Counted from the first letter of the stretch, positions 17,397-26,244 are shown. The stretch: DNA of 64,000 nt from Nannocystis pusilla (GCF_020073745.1 NZ_JAIRAU010000043.1:62001-126000), one strand, 5' to 3'. Notes: generated by a model from the sequence alone, not told the origin. Program-made: numbers and translations.

Positions 17397-18728
17397 ATGA
17401 CATCTTCTCGTCTTTCACAAGGAATATCGCATCGAGCAGTCGTCTTCGCCTCCGTCTGCCTGTCCGGGTGCGTCCTCGACTATCAGGTCGGCAAGAATCC
17501 CCAGGCCACAGCGAGTGACGACTCCGGGTCCTCGTCGACGACGGCGTCTGGGCCGGCGGTGTGCGGCGACGGGAGCGTCGACGGCGACGAGGCTTGCGAC
17601 GACGGCAACGACGTCGCCGACGACGGCTGCGATCTCGAGTGTCGGCCGAGCGCCACCGTCGAGTGGACGCGCAAGGACGGAGCTGACGTCTTCGCCGTCG
17701 CCGTCGATCCGTCCGGACGGATCGTCCTCGCCGGCAGCGAGGGCAACGAGGCGCTGGTGCGCGTCCTGGACCCGGACGGCGGCCTCGTCTGGGAGCGGAC
17801 CGTCCTCGACCCGGGCTTCACGTACGCGGGGTTCTCCGACGTGGTCGTCGACGATGGCGGGCGGATCTTCGTCGCGGGGCGCGAGGGCATCCCGGGTGCG
17901 TCGGATCTGCTGCTCCACGGCTTCGGACCGGACGCCGAGACGCTGTGGTCGTTCCACGAGCCCTTCCCCGGCCACGCAGCCGACGACTCACCCGCGCTCG
18001 CGGCCGGCTCTGGCGGTTTGTACGTGGCGAACAGCGGGCTTCAGCCGGATGGCAATAAGGACCTGATCGTCCGTCGCCTCGACCCGGCCACCGGCTCGGT
18101 GCTGTGGAACACCCACCACGGTGACGCGCTCATCTTCGCCACCGACCTCGCGGTGTCCGGCTCGACGATCGTCGCCGTCGGCGGCATCCACCAGGACGAA
18201 GACGAGCCCACACACCCGCTCGTGGTCGTCCTCGACGAACAGGGAGAGGTCGTCTCGAGCGCCGCCGACGCGCAGGTCGATGGGATTTGGCTCAGCGTCG
18301 CGGCGATCGGCGGCGCCAGCGACCTGTTGCTGGCCGGCCTCGACGCCAGCATCGATATCAACGGGTACGGCGCCGTGCTGCGGCGCGTCCGCGCCGACGG
18401 CACGCAGGTGTGGAGCTTCATCGACGAAGAGACGACCGAGCAGTTCCTCGATGTCGCCGTCGGTCCCGACGAGGCGATCGTCGTCATCGGCACCGGCCGG
18501 GTCCCGGACTCCCCGGTGATCTACAGCTACGCCCGCCGTTTGACCGGCCAGGGCGCGTCCGTGTGGTCGTCCCATTTCTTGAACAGCGCCGAGGCGACGC
18601 AGGAGCAGGGCTTCGCCGCCGCCTTCGGGCCGGGGTTCATCGTCGCCCTGGGGCTCTGGAACGAGGGCCCGATCGACGACGATGGCGGCAACTGGGCCTC
18701 GTGGGTCCGGCGCCTCAGCAGCGAGTGA
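17397..18728 (+). CDS. Beta-propeller lipoprotein with Cys-rich repeat
   Basis: 443 residues. A signal ending CLSGC is followed by a Ser/Thr spacer, a Cys-rich repeat (VCGDGSVDGDEACDDGNDV..DGCDLEC) of the DUF4215 type, then about seven blades with repeated DPSGRIVLAGSE-like segments and WS/WT motifs, as in a beta-propeller. Such proteins are surface-exposed and common in myxobacteria; the ligand is unknown. AAGGAG precedes the ATG by about 8 bases. It is similar in style to the gene at 57803. Confidence 0.85.
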   Translation: MTSSRLSQGISHRAVVFASVCLSGCVLDYQVGKNPQATASDDSGSSSTTASGPAVCGDGSVDGDEACDDGNDVADDGCDLECRPSATVEWTRKDGADVFAVAVDPSGRIVLAGSEGNEALVRVLDPDGGLVWERTVLDPGFTYAGFSDVVVDDGGRIFVAGREGIPGASDLLLHGFGPDAETLWSFHEPFPGHAADDSPALAAGSGGLYVANSGLQPDGNKDLIVRRLDPATGSVLWNTHHGDALIFATDLAVSGSTIVAVGGIHQDEDEPTHPLVVVLDEQGEVVSSAADAQVDGIWLSVAAIGGASDLLLAGLDASIDINGYGAVLRRVRADGTQVWSFIDEETTEQFLDVAVGPDEAIVVIGTGRVPDSPVIYSYARRLTGQGASVWSSHFLNSAEATQEQGFAAAFGPGFIVALGLWNEGPIDDDGGNWASWVRRLSSE

Positions 18729-18734
18729 GCGGCT

Positions 18735-18796
18735 CTGTCATGGCCATGGACCTGTAAGTATCTAAGGATATGACCGATAGGGCATGTCCTGAAGGC
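18735..18796. repeat. Palindrome cluster after the propeller lipoprotein
   Basis: TCATGGCCATGGA at 18738 contains a 10-bp palindrome, followed by GGATATGACC-GATA-GGGCATGTCC (18767-18790, two mismatches in the stem). It lies between convergent genes and probably terminates both. Confidence 0.6.
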
Positions 18797-18878
18797 TAGT
18801 CCGGACGTCTGGACCATCCAGTCGTCGGCGGCCGGGTCGTTCGGGTGCTGCCGGGCGACGGCGCGGAGAGCCGGAGCC

Positions 18879-19607
18879 TCACGCGTCCTCGGCGAGCACC
18901 GCCGCGACGTAGGCGGTCGGCGGCCGCGCGCGCAGCTCGGCCGCGGTGCCGCGGGCCGTCAGGCGGCCGCCCTCGACCACCAGCAGCTCGTCGGCGAGGG
19001 CCACCGCGTCGCGCACGTCGTGGCTGACGATCAGCGAGATCGCCCCGGCCTCGGCCAGCCAGCCGGCCAGCAGGCGGCGGGCCTGGGCGCGGGCCGACAC
19101 GTCGAGCGCGGCCAGCGGCTCGTCGAGCAGCAGCAGGGCGGGGCGGGTGATCATCGCCCGCGCCAGCGCGACCCGCTGGGCCTGCCCGCCCGACAGCGCG
19201 GCCGGCCGCAGCTCGCCGACCTCGGCCACGCCGAGGCGCTCGAGCCACGCCTGCGCCTCCGCCCGCGCCCGCGCCCGCCCGACCCCGCGCGCCCGCAGCC
19301 CGTAGGCGACGTTGTCGCGCGCGCTCATGTGTCCGAACAGACAGTATCCTTGGAACATGACCCCGAGGCCACGTTCCTGCGGCGTCAGGCGCAGCCGCTC
19401 GCCCGGGCGCTCGAGCGCGCGGCCGCCGAGCACGACCTCGCCGCGGGTCAGCGGCACCAGGCCGGCGAGCGCGTCGACCAGGGTCGATTTGCCGGCTCCG
19501 TTGGGCCCGAGCACCGCCGCGGTGGCCCCGGGCGCCAGCGAGAACTCCAGCTCGAGCGAGAACTCGCCGCGGCGCGCCGCGATGTCGGCGTGGAGCCCCG
19601 GGCTCAT
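18879..19607 (-). CDS. modC: Molybdate ABC transporter ATP-binding protein
   Basis: 242 residues. Walker A GPNGAGKST, Q-loop FQGYCLFGHM, signature LSGGQAQRVALARA, Walker B LLLLDEPLAALD and the switch His in VSHDVRDA are all present. It lacks the C-terminal MOP domain of longer ModC proteins. It is third in modA-modB-modC on the minus strand; it powers uptake of molybdate or tungstate. The Q-loop region coincides with a degenerate motif copy using unusually AT-rich codons. Confidence 0.9.
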   Translation of the reverse strand: MSPGLHADIAARRGEFSLELEFSLAPGATAAVLGPNGAGKSTLVDALAGLVPLTRGEVVLGGRALERPGERLRLTPQERGLGVMFQGYCLFGHMSARDNVAYGLRARGVGRARARAEAQAWLERLGVAEVGELRPAALSGGQAQRVALARAMITRPALLLLDEPLAALDVSARAQARRLLAGWLAEAGAISLIVSHDVRDAVALADELLVVEGGRLTARGTAAELRARPPTAYVAAVLAEDA

Positions 19608-19686
19608 CGCCGCCGCCCTCCGCCGCCGGGCTCGCAAGTGCAGCCCGCGCGCGTCGTCGATGTCTTCGTGGCGGGCGCCGGGTGTT

Positions 19687-20493
19687 TCATGTGCGGAACA
19701 GGTGGCCGCGCAGGGCCGCGAGGAGGGCGAGGGACACGGCGAGGAGGAGCAGGCTGAGGGCCACCGCGCCGTCGGGGCTGGCGTGCAGCGCCTCGTAGAC
19801 CGCCAGCGGCATCGTCTGCGTGCGCGCCTGCAGGTTGCCGGCGAACGTGATCGTCGCCCCGAACTCGCCGAGCGCACGGGCCCAGCACAGCGCCAGCCCG
19901 GCGACCAGGCTCGGGCGGATGGCCGGCAGCACCACGGTCCCGACGATCCGCAGGCGGCTGGCCCCCAGCGTCGCAGCCGCCTGCTCGAAGCGCGGGTCGA
20001 GCCCGCGCAGCGCGCCCTCGACGGTGATCACCAGGAACGGCGCGGCGACGAAGGTGGCCGCCACGACCGCGCCGGCGGTGGTGTACGGCAAGATGACCCC
20101 GAGGCCATGTTCCAGGAACCCGCCGAGCAGCCCGCGCCGGCCGAACGCCGCCAGCAGCGCGGTCCCGCCGACCACCGGCGGCAGCACCATCGGCAACGTC
20201 ACCAGCGCGCGCGCCAGCCCGCGCCCCGGGAACGGCAGCCGCGCCAGCGCGTACGCCAGCGGCAGCCCGAGCAGCAGCGACAGCCCGGCGGCCGCCAGCG
20301 ACACCTGCAGCGACAGCCGCAGCGCGTCCCGCACCGCCGGCGCCTGCAATTGCCGCCACAGCTCGCCCGGCGCCACGCGCACCAGCAGGCCGATCAGCGG
20401 CAGGGCCAGCAGCGCCACCGCGGCCCCGGCGAGCAGGCCGATCGCCAGGTGCGCGTGGCCCGGGCGACCGGGCTTCAAGGACATGTCGTGCAA
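19687..20493 (-). CDS. modB: Molybdate ABC transporter permease
   Basis: 268 residues with about six TM segments and the permease EAA-loop signature (EQAAATLGASRLRIVGTVVLPAIRPS), plus ARALGEFGATITFAGN near the end, typical of ModB. The start is ATG 20493 or, nine bases on, ATG 20484 within ACATGTCC. Gap to modA 25 bases, to modC 79 bases. Confidence 0.92.
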   Translation of the reverse strand: MHDMSLKPGRPGHAHLAIGLLAGAAVALLALPLIGLLVRVAPGELWRQLQAPAVRDALRLSLQVSLAAAGLSLLLGLPLAYALARLPFPGRGLARALVTLPMVLPPVVGGTALLAAFGRRGLLGGFLEHGLGVILPYTTAGAVVAATFVAAPFLVITVEGALRGLDPRFEQAAATLGASRLRIVGTVVLPAIRPSLVAGLALCWARALGEFGATITFAGNLQARTQTMPLAVYEALHASPDGAVALSLLLLAVSLALLAALRGHLFRT

Positions 20494-20516
20494 GACAGGT
20501 GCCTTCGGACAGGTCG
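20474..20516. repeat. Motif cluster at the modA-modB junction
   Basis: AAGGACATGTC, GACAGGTGCC, TTCGGACAGGTC in series, from inside the modB start to just before the modA stop. It may form a hairpin that tunes relative expression of binding protein and permease (inference). Confidence 0.55.
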
Positions 20517-20518
20517 AA

Positions 20519-21286
20519 TCACGGCGGGAGGAACCCGCGCTCGCCGAGCGCGGCGGCCCCGGCCGGGCCGCTGACGAGCTCGACGAACGCGGCGGCGAGG
20601 GCCGGCTGCGGGCTGTCGGTCAGCGCGGCGATCTCGTAGGCCGGGACGACGTCGTCGGCGCCGGCGAAGGCGACGGTGCGCAGCTTGCCGGCGACCGCGT
20701 CGGTGACGTCGGTGGCGTAGACGACCCCGGCGTCGGCCTCGCCGGCCGCGACCTTGCCGACCACCCCGCGCACGTTCTCCTCGTTGGACACCACGTTGGC
20801 GAGCGCCGCGTCGCGCACGCCGGCGCGCCCGAGGGCCTCGCGGGCGTAGGCGCCGACCGGCACCGCCTCACCGGCGAGCACCAGGCGCAGGCCGGGCCGC
20901 GCCAGATCGGCGGGCCCCTCGATCGTGCCGTCGGCGATCGGGGTGACGATCACCAGCCTGTTCCTGGCGAACACCCGCGCCGGCTGCATGCGGCTCGAGG
21001 CGGCCGCGCGCTGCATCTGCGCCTGGTCGGCCGAGGCGAACACGTCGGCCGGCGCGCCCGCGACGATCTGCGCCGCGAGGATCTGCGAGCCGGCGAAGTT
21101 GTAGACGACGTCGACGCCCGGGTGCTCGGCCTCGAAGCCGGCCTCGAGCTCGACGAACGCCTCTTTTAAAGACATGGCCGCCGCGACGTGCAGCTCGGCC
21201 CCGGTCGGCGCGCCCGCGGGCGACGAACAGGCGAGGAGCACCAGCGCTCCGGACATCGCCGCGCCGCTCCGCGAGGGGGACCGCAT
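20519..21286 (-). CDS. modA: Molybdate-binding lipoprotein
   Basis: 255 residues. Signal MSGALVLLAC gives a lipobox Cys, so it is membrane-anchored rather than freely periplasmic. The ModA pattern is clear: ELHVAAAMSLKEAFVELE, then YNFAGSQILAAQIVAGAPADVFASAD, and VVYATDVTDA later. It binds molybdate or tungstate and delivers it to ModB. First gene of the leftward operon. ATG 21286 follows AAGGAGCG-poor sequence; start set by the signal peptide. Confidence 0.93.
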   Translation of the reverse strand: MRSPSRSGAAMSGALVLLACSSPAGAPTGAELHVAAAMSLKEAFVELEAGFEAEHPGVDVVYNFAGSQILAAQIVAGAPADVFASADQAQMQRAAASSRMQPARVFARNRLVIVTPIADGTIEGPADLARPGLRLVLAGEAVPVGAYAREALGRAGVRDAALANVVSNEENVRGVVGKVAAGEADAGVVYATDVTDAVAGKLRTVAFAGADDVVPAYEIAALTDSPQPALAAAFVELVSGPAGAAALGERGFLPP

Positions 21287-21435
21287 GCCGGGAGCGTAGC
21301 GATCGCGCGCTCCGGCGAGCAAGCGGTTTTGAAACCACGAGCAGCGGCGGCCGGGCGAGCCTCTGGCGGTCCCTCGCCTGCCACCGGGCGCGGCGGCCCC
21401 ACCTGCGGGGACGCGTCGTGATCTTGCGAGGGGCC

Positions 21436-22635
21436 TCAGCCGCGCTCGTCGAGCAGCGCGCGGGCGATGACCAGCTTCTGCACCTCGGTCGCGCCCTCGT
21501 AGATCCGCAGGGCGCGGATCTCCCGGTACAGCCGCTCGGGCACCTGGCCCACGGTCACGCCGAGCCCGCCGAAGCTCTGCACCGCGCGGTCGATCGCCCG
21601 CTGCGCCGACTCGGTCGCGTGCATCTTCGCCATCGCCGCCATGTCCGACGTGGCCCGCCCGGCGTCGCGGGCCGCGGCCGCGCGGTAGACCAGCAGTTGC
21701 GCCGCCAGCTGCTCGGTCGCCAGGTCGGCCAGCGCGAACTGCAGGCCCTGCTGCTCGGCCAGCGGCTTGCCGAACTGGACCCGGCGCTTGAGGTGGGCCA
21801 CCGTCTCCGCGAGCGCGCGGTCGGCCAGGCCGAGCGCCGCGGCGCCGACGCTGACGCGGAACACGTCGAGGTTGCCGAGCGCCAGCTTGAGCCCGGCCCC
21901 GGCCTCGCCGACGCGGTGGGCCGCGGGGACGAACACCCGCTCGAGCCGCACCGTGCCGATCGGGTGCGGCGCCAGCACGCGCGTGCGGATGACCGAAAGG
22001 CCAGGTGCGTCGCCGGCCACGAAGAACGCCGAGAAGCGCGGCCTGTCGCCGCCGGCCTCGCGCGCGAACACCACGTAGCTGTCGGCCAGGCCGGCGTTGC
22101 TGATGAAGCACTTGGTGCCGTCGAGGACGACCCCGCCGTCGACCGCCGTGGCCGTGGTGCGCAGGTTCTTCACGTCCGAGCCGGCCTCCGGCTCCGTCAA
22201 CGCGAACGCGCACACCGCCGCGCCGGCGGCCACGCGCGGCAGCAGCTCGCGCCGCAGCGCCGCGCCGCCGGCCAGCGCGACCGGGAACGAGCCCAGGCCC
22301 TGCATCACGAAGGCGGTGTCGAGCGCCCCGCTCTCGCGCGCCAGCCACTGGCGGATCAGGCAGATCGCCGTCGACGACAGGGCCGGGGCCGCCGACGGCG
22401 CACCGAGGTCGGCCCCGCCGTACGCCGCCGGCACCACCCACTTCAGCAGCCCGGCCGCGGCCAGCCGCTCGAGGTAGGCGCGCGCCGCCGCGTCCTCCCC
22501 GGCCTCCTCGTCGACCGGCCGCGCCCGCAGCTCGGCGACGAAGCCGGCCAGCGCGTCCTCGAGCCCGCGCCAGCGCGGCCCGTCGAGCAACCCGAGCGCC
22601 CGCTCGGTCACGTAGGGGGTGAGCAACATGTTCAT
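21436..22635 (-). CDS. Acyl-CoA dehydrogenase
   Basis: 399 residues. All regions of the family are visible: CAFALTEPEAGSDVKNLRTTA (FAD/substrate), the middle beta domain, RVQFGKPLAEQQGLQFALAD, and IYEGATEVQKLVIAR at the C-terminus with the likely catalytic-base region. It oxidises an acyl-CoA to the 2-enoyl-CoA and passes electrons to ETF. It sits downstream of an enoyl-CoA hydratase, giving two consecutive beta-oxidation steps. The start ATG lies in an AACATGTTC motif copy. Confidence 0.92.
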   Translation of the reverse strand: MNMLLTPYVTERALGLLDGPRWRGLEDALAGFVAELRARPVDEEAGEDAAARAYLERLAAAGLLKWVVPAAYGGADLGAPSAAPALSSTAICLIRQWLARESGALDTAFVMQGLGSFPVALAGGAALRRELLPRVAAGAAVCAFALTEPEAGSDVKNLRTTATAVDGGVVLDGTKCFISNAGLADSYVVFAREAGGDRPRFSAFFVAGDAPGLSVIRTRVLAPHPIGTVRLERVFVPAAHRVGEAGAGLKLALGNLDVFRVSVGAAALGLADRALAETVAHLKRRVQFGKPLAEQQGLQFALADLATEQLAAQLLVYRAAAARDAGRATSDMAAMAKMHATESAQRAIDRAVQSFGGLGVTVGQVPERLYREIRALRIYEGATEVQKLVIARALLDERG

Positions 22636-22736
22636 CGGGGCATGCTCCGGGGGTCAGGTCGGTCGTCGCGGGCTGTCCGTCGAGACATGCCCGCAAGAAC
22701 AGGGTCAAAAGCGCATGCTCGTCCGAACATGTCCTC
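22623..22736. repeat. Dense palindrome cluster between hydratase and dehydrogenase
   Basis: In about 110 bases: AACATGTTC, GGGGCATGCTCC, GGTCAGGTCGG, GCTGTCCGTCGAGACATGCCC, AGAACAGGGTC, GCGCATGC, GAACATGTCC. Several can pair with each other. It fills the gap between two genes otherwise expected to be co-transcribed and could attenuate the downstream gene. Confidence 0.7.
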
Positions 22737-23580
22737 AGCGCCACACGGGCGGGCGCTTCTGCTGGCGCGCGCGGTCGGCCTCGGCGAAGTCGGGGTGCTG
22801 CATGCACAGGGCCTGGGCCTGGGCCTCGGCCTCGATGCCGGCGGTGAAGTCCATGTCGAGCTCCTGCTGCAGCATCGTCTTGGTCATGCGCGCGGCGAAG
22901 TGGGGCCCGTCGGCCAGGCGCTTGGCGAGGGCGAACGCGGCGCGGTCGACCGCCTCGCGGTCGGGCTCGTCGTCGACGACCTGGGTGGCCAGGCCGATCT
23001 GCGCGCAGCGCTCGGCCGGCACGCGGTCGCCGAGCAGCAGGATCTCGCTGGCGTGGCCGAGCCCGACCACCCGCGGCAGCAGCCAGCTCGCGCCCATGTC
23101 GGCGCCCGACAGCCCGACCTGCGGGAACAGGAACGCGAAGAACGAGCCCTTGCCCATCACCCGCAGGTCGCTGGCGAGGGCCATCACCGCGCCGGCGCCG
23201 GCGGCCACGCGCTTGACGCTGGCGACGATCGGCAGCTTGCAGCGGCGCATCGCGTGGATCAGCTCCCCCGTCATGCGCGTGAAGCGGAGCAGCGCCTCGG
23301 CGTCGCGCTCGAACAGGCGGGTGATGATGTCGTCGACGTCGCCGCCGCCGCAGAACGCCCGCCCGGCGCCCTGCAGCACCAGCGCCCGCGCGCCGCCCTC
23401 CGCGTGGGCGCGGCGGTCGATCACCGTGAACAGGTCGGTCAGCTCGCGGTAGACCTGGAAGGTCAGCGCGTTGAAGCGGTCCGGTCGGGTCAGCGTGATG
23501 ACCCCGACGCGCTCGCGCTCCTCGTACAGGAAGCTCTCGGGGCGGGGCAGCGGCAGGTCGCGCAGGTCGGGGTCGGTCAC
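22735..23580 (-). CDS. Enoyl-CoA hydratase/isomerase family protein
   Basis: 281 residues, crotonase fold: GVITLTRPDRFNAL, GAGRAFCGGGDVDD and VAAGAGAVMALASD give the CoA and oxyanion-hole parts. At the position of the first catalytic Glu (usually PEV/PEI) it has PQVGLSG, so that Glu is Gln; the second acidic position remains (GHASEILLLGD). It may therefore be an isomerase or have altered chemistry. It overlaps the RidA gene by 4 bases (ATGA), so they are translationally coupled. Confidence 0.88.
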   Translation of the reverse strand: MTDPDLRDLPLPRPESFLYEERERVGVITLTRPDRFNALTFQVYRELTDLFTVIDRRAHAEGGARALVLQGAGRAFCGGGDVDDIITRLFERDAEALLRFTRMTGELIHAMRRCKLPIVASVKRVAAGAGAVMALASDLRVMGKGSFFAFLFPQVGLSGADMGASWLLPRVVGLGHASEILLLGDRVPAERCAQIGLATQVVDDEPDREAVDRAAFALAKRLADGPHFAARMTKTMLQQELDMDFTAGIEAEAQAQALCMQHPDFAEADRARQQKRPPVWR

Positions 23581-23999
23581 GCCGGAACTGGTAGCACGGC
23601 GAGGCCCTGGATCTCCACCTTCGCCCGCGGCTCGAGCAGCCCCGCCACCTCGACCAGCGCCATCGCCGGGTAGTGGCGGCCCATCAGCTCGCGGTACGCC
23701 GCCCCGACGGCGGCGAGCTCGGCGACGTACTCGCGCTTGTCGGTCACGTAGACCGTCAGCGAGATCACGTGCTCCGGCCGCCCGCCCGCGGCCGCGACCA
23801 CCGCCACCACGTTGGCCAGCGCCTGGCGGAACTGCGCCGCGAACTCGTCGGACACCAGCTGCTCGCGCGCGTCCCAGGCGATCATGCCGGCGATCGCCAG
23901 CAGCTCGCCGCGGGCCGCCATGCCGTTGCTGTAGCCGCGCGGCCGCTGCCAGCCGTCGGGGAGGATCGCGCGCGCGTGGACCGGGGCCTCGTCCGTCAT
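23577..23999 (-). CDS. RidA/YjgF-family protein
   Basis: 140 residues with the family pattern GMAARGELLAIAGMIAWD, ALANVVAVVAAAGGRPEHVISLTVYVTD and AKVEIQGLAVLP. RidA proteins hydrolyse reactive enamine/imine intermediates; more distant members act in catabolic operons. The usual catalytic Arg before VEI is not seen (AKVEI), so this is probably a non-canonical member. First gene of the leftward operon with the hydratase and dehydrogenase; it diverges from the response regulator with 82 bases between starts. Confidence 0.85.
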   Translation of the reverse strand: MTDEAPVHARAILPDGWQRPRGYSNGMAARGELLAIAGMIAWDAREQLVSDEFAAQFRQALANVVAVVAAAGGRPEHVISLTVYVTDKREYVAELAAVGAAYRELMGRHYPAMALVEVAGLLEPRAKVEIQGLAVLPVPA

Positions 24000-24081
24000 G
24001 CCGGGCCAGCTTCGCACGCGCTCCACAATTCCTCCATCCTTCCGCGGGCCCGCGCTGCTACCGTCGCACGAGAGCCCGCGC

Positions 24082-24780
24082 ATGTCGTCCCGCGACCGGA
24101 GCACCCCGACGATCCTCGTGGTCGAGGACGACCCCGCGATCGCCGCCGGCGTCGTGCGCGGGCTCAAGGGCGCGGGCTTCGACGTCGAGCTCGCGCACGA
24201 CGGCCGCCGCGGCGCCGAGCTGGCGCTGGCGCGCCCGTTCGACCTCGTGATCCTCGACCTCATGCTGCCCGAGCTCGGCGGCTTCGAGGTGCTCGAGCTG
24301 TGGCGCGGCCGGCTGTCGACCCCGGTGATCGTCCTCAGCGCGCGCACCGAGCTCGACGCCCGCCTGCAGGCCTTCGCCGGCGGCGCCGTCGACTACCTGC
24401 CGAAGCCGTTCTGGATCGAGGAGCTGCTGGCCCGCGTGCGCGCCCGCCTGCGCCTGCCCGACGCGGCCGCGCCGACGCGCCGGCTCGCCTTCGACGACGC
24501 CGTCCTCGACCTCGACGCCCGCACCGTCACCCTCGCCGGCGAGCCGCTCGGGCTCACCGCCCACGAGTTCAACGTCCTTTTGTACCTGGTCGAAAGGCCA
24601 TCTCGTGCGATCACCCGGCGCCAGCTGGCCGAGGCCGCGCTGCCGGCCGGCGGCGACCGCAGCGAGCGCACCGTCGACTCGCACGTGGCCCGGATCCGGC
24701 GCAAGCTCGGGCTCGCCGGCGGGCGGATCGCCACCGTGTGGGGCATCGGCTACCGCTTCGACGCCCCGGAGCCGCCATGA
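24082..24780 (+). CDS. OmpR-family response regulator
   Basis: 232 residues. The receiver domain has VVEDD acidic pocket, phosphoacceptor Asp59 (LVILDLMLPE) and the KPF lysine. The C-terminal winged helix has LTAHEFNVLLYLVERPSRAITRRQL and ERTVDSHVARIRRKLG, i.e. an OmpR/PhoB DNA-binding domain. ATG 24082 starts the conserved domain. It overlaps the kinase gene by 4 bases. A motif copy (CCTGGTC-GAAA-GGCCA near 24588) encodes YLVERP in the DNA-binding domain. Confidence 0.92.
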   Translation: MSSRDRSTPTILVVEDDPAIAAGVVRGLKGAGFDVELAHDGRRGAELALARPFDLVILDLMLPELGGFEVLELWRGRLSTPVIVLSARTELDARLQAFAGGAVDYLPKPFWIEELLARVRARLRLPDAAAPTRRLAFDDAVLDLDARTVTLAGEPLGLTAHEFNVLLYLVERPSRAITRRQLAEAALPAGGDRSERTVDSHVARIRRKLGLAGGRIATVWGIGYRFDAPEPP

Positions 24781-26168
24781 CCCGGGTCCTCCGCGGGCTG
24801 TCGGGCCGCGTGTTCCTGGCCGCGGCGATCTGCGCCGGCCTCAGCGTCGCCGTGGTCGCGGTGGTCATGACGTCGCTGTTCATCGACCAGGCGATCAAGC
24901 GCATCAGCGCCCTGACGCCGCAGATCGACGCGCTGACGCTGGCCCAGTGCGAGCGCGACCCGGCCGGGTTCGCCCGCGGCCACGGCCCCGAGCTCGAGTT
25001 CAACGTCTACGACGGCGACACGCTGGCGCCCGCGCGCCCCGAGGCGACGCCGCTCGACCCGGTCCTGCTGGCGCGGCTGCAGGCCGGCGAGGCCGCGCCG
25101 TCGCGCATGTACTTCCTCGACCCGTGGGGCGGCGCCGCCCTGCGCCGCGCCGCCGACCACGGCCCGTGCGCGATCGTCCAGATGCGCTGGAAGGTCAGCG
25201 CGCCCGACCGCCGCTTCTCGCTGCTCGTCATCTTCGGCATGCTCGCCTTCAGCGTCGCCCTCGCCGTCGGCCTCGCCAGCTTCTTCGCCGTGCGACCGAT
25301 GGCGCTGCGGGTCGAGAAGCTGCGCCGCGCCACCCAGCAGGTCGGGCAGGCCGCCGGCTACGCCTCGGCCGCCGACCCGACGCGCGACGACCTCGGCCAG
25401 CTGTCGGCCCTGCTCGACCAGGCCCACGCGCGGATCGCCGCCGACGCCGCGCGCATGGAGGCCCGCCACCGCGCGCTCGAGCAGCACCTCGCCAACATCG
25501 CCCACGACCTGCGCACCCCGCTGGCCTCGCTGCAGCTCGCGCTCGAGCAGCTCACCGAGGTCGCCCGCCCCGACGCCGACGCCGACCTCGTGCGCGGGGC
25601 CATCGGCGACGTCGTCTACATGGGCTCGCTGATCGACAACCTGTCCCTCGCGTGCCGCCTGCAGGAGGGCGCCGACCCGCTGCACGGCGACCTGCGCGTC
25701 GAGCTGTGCGCCCTCGTCGACCGCGTGACCCGCCGCTTCGCCGCGCTCGGGCGCACCCGCGGCATCGAGGTCCACGGCGCCCGCCCCGACGCCGCGCTGT
25801 GGGCCCGCTGCAACCCGGCGATGGCCGAGCAGGCCCTGGCCAACCTCGTGCACAACGCCGTCGCCCACGGCGAGCCCGGCGGCCACGTGGCGATCCTGCT
25901 CGAAGAGACAGGTGACTCCGGCTTCACGCTCACCGTCGTCGACGACGGCCCCGGGGTGCCGCCCGCCGACCTGCCGAAGATCGGCGAGCGGACCTTCCGC
26001 ACCGACGAGGCGCGCCGGCGCGATCCCAAGGGCGGCGGCCTCGGTCTGGCGATCTCCCGGGAGGTGTGCAGCCGCGCGGGCTTCGTCCTGGAGCTCACCG
26101 GCGAGCAGCCTCGCGGCTTGCGGGCCACCATCACCGGCGCCACCGCGGGCCCGCCCCCGCGCGAGTGA
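24777..26168 (+). CDS. Membrane sensor histidine kinase
   Basis: 463 residues. TM1 (about 13-35), a periplasmic sensor of about 115 residues containing two Cys (LAQCERDP and HGPCAIVQM), TM2 (about 157-178), HAMP-like linker, H-box NIAHDLRTPLASL with His243, N-box NLVHNAVAHGE, and G-boxes DDGPGVP and GGGLGLAISREV. Complete and probably active. It pairs with the upstream regulator; target genes are unknown, although the divergent RidA operon is a candidate (inference). Confidence 0.92.
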   Translation: MTRVLRGLSGRVFLAAAICAGLSVAVVAVVMTSLFIDQAIKRISALTPQIDALTLAQCERDPAGFARGHGPELEFNVYDGDTLAPARPEATPLDPVLLARLQAGEAAPSRMYFLDPWGGAALRRAADHGPCAIVQMRWKVSAPDRRFSLLVIFGMLAFSVALAVGLASFFAVRPMALRVEKLRRATQQVGQAAGYASAADPTRDDLGQLSALLDQAHARIAADAARMEARHRALEQHLANIAHDLRTPLASLQLALEQLTEVARPDADADLVRGAIGDVVYMGSLIDNLSLACRLQEGADPLHGDLRVELCALVDRVTRRFAALGRTRGIEVHGARPDAALWARCNPAMAEQALANLVHNAVAHGEPGGHVAILLEETGDSGFTLTVVDDGPGVPPADLPKIGERTFRTDEARRRDPKGGGLGLAISREVCSRAGFVLELTGEQPRGLRATITGATAGPPPRE

Positions 26169-26183
26169 CATGTCCCCGCGGAC
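26169..26183. repeat. ACATGTCC-CCGC-GGACAGG motif after the histidine kinase
   Basis: The inverted repeat begins immediately after the kinase stop, with TGTCC/GGACA stem around CCGC; probably part of a terminator before the copper-protein gene. Confidence 0.5.
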
Positions 26184-26244
26184 AGGCACCCTTCGTGCCG
26201 CGGCTCCACACACTCTCCACAAATTGGGTGCTGAACTCGAGGCC

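Noticed and set aside
17112..22736. CRISPR array from the repeated short palindromes
   Set aside because: Repeats are too short, vary in sequence and spacing, and occur inside genes; no cas gene is present.
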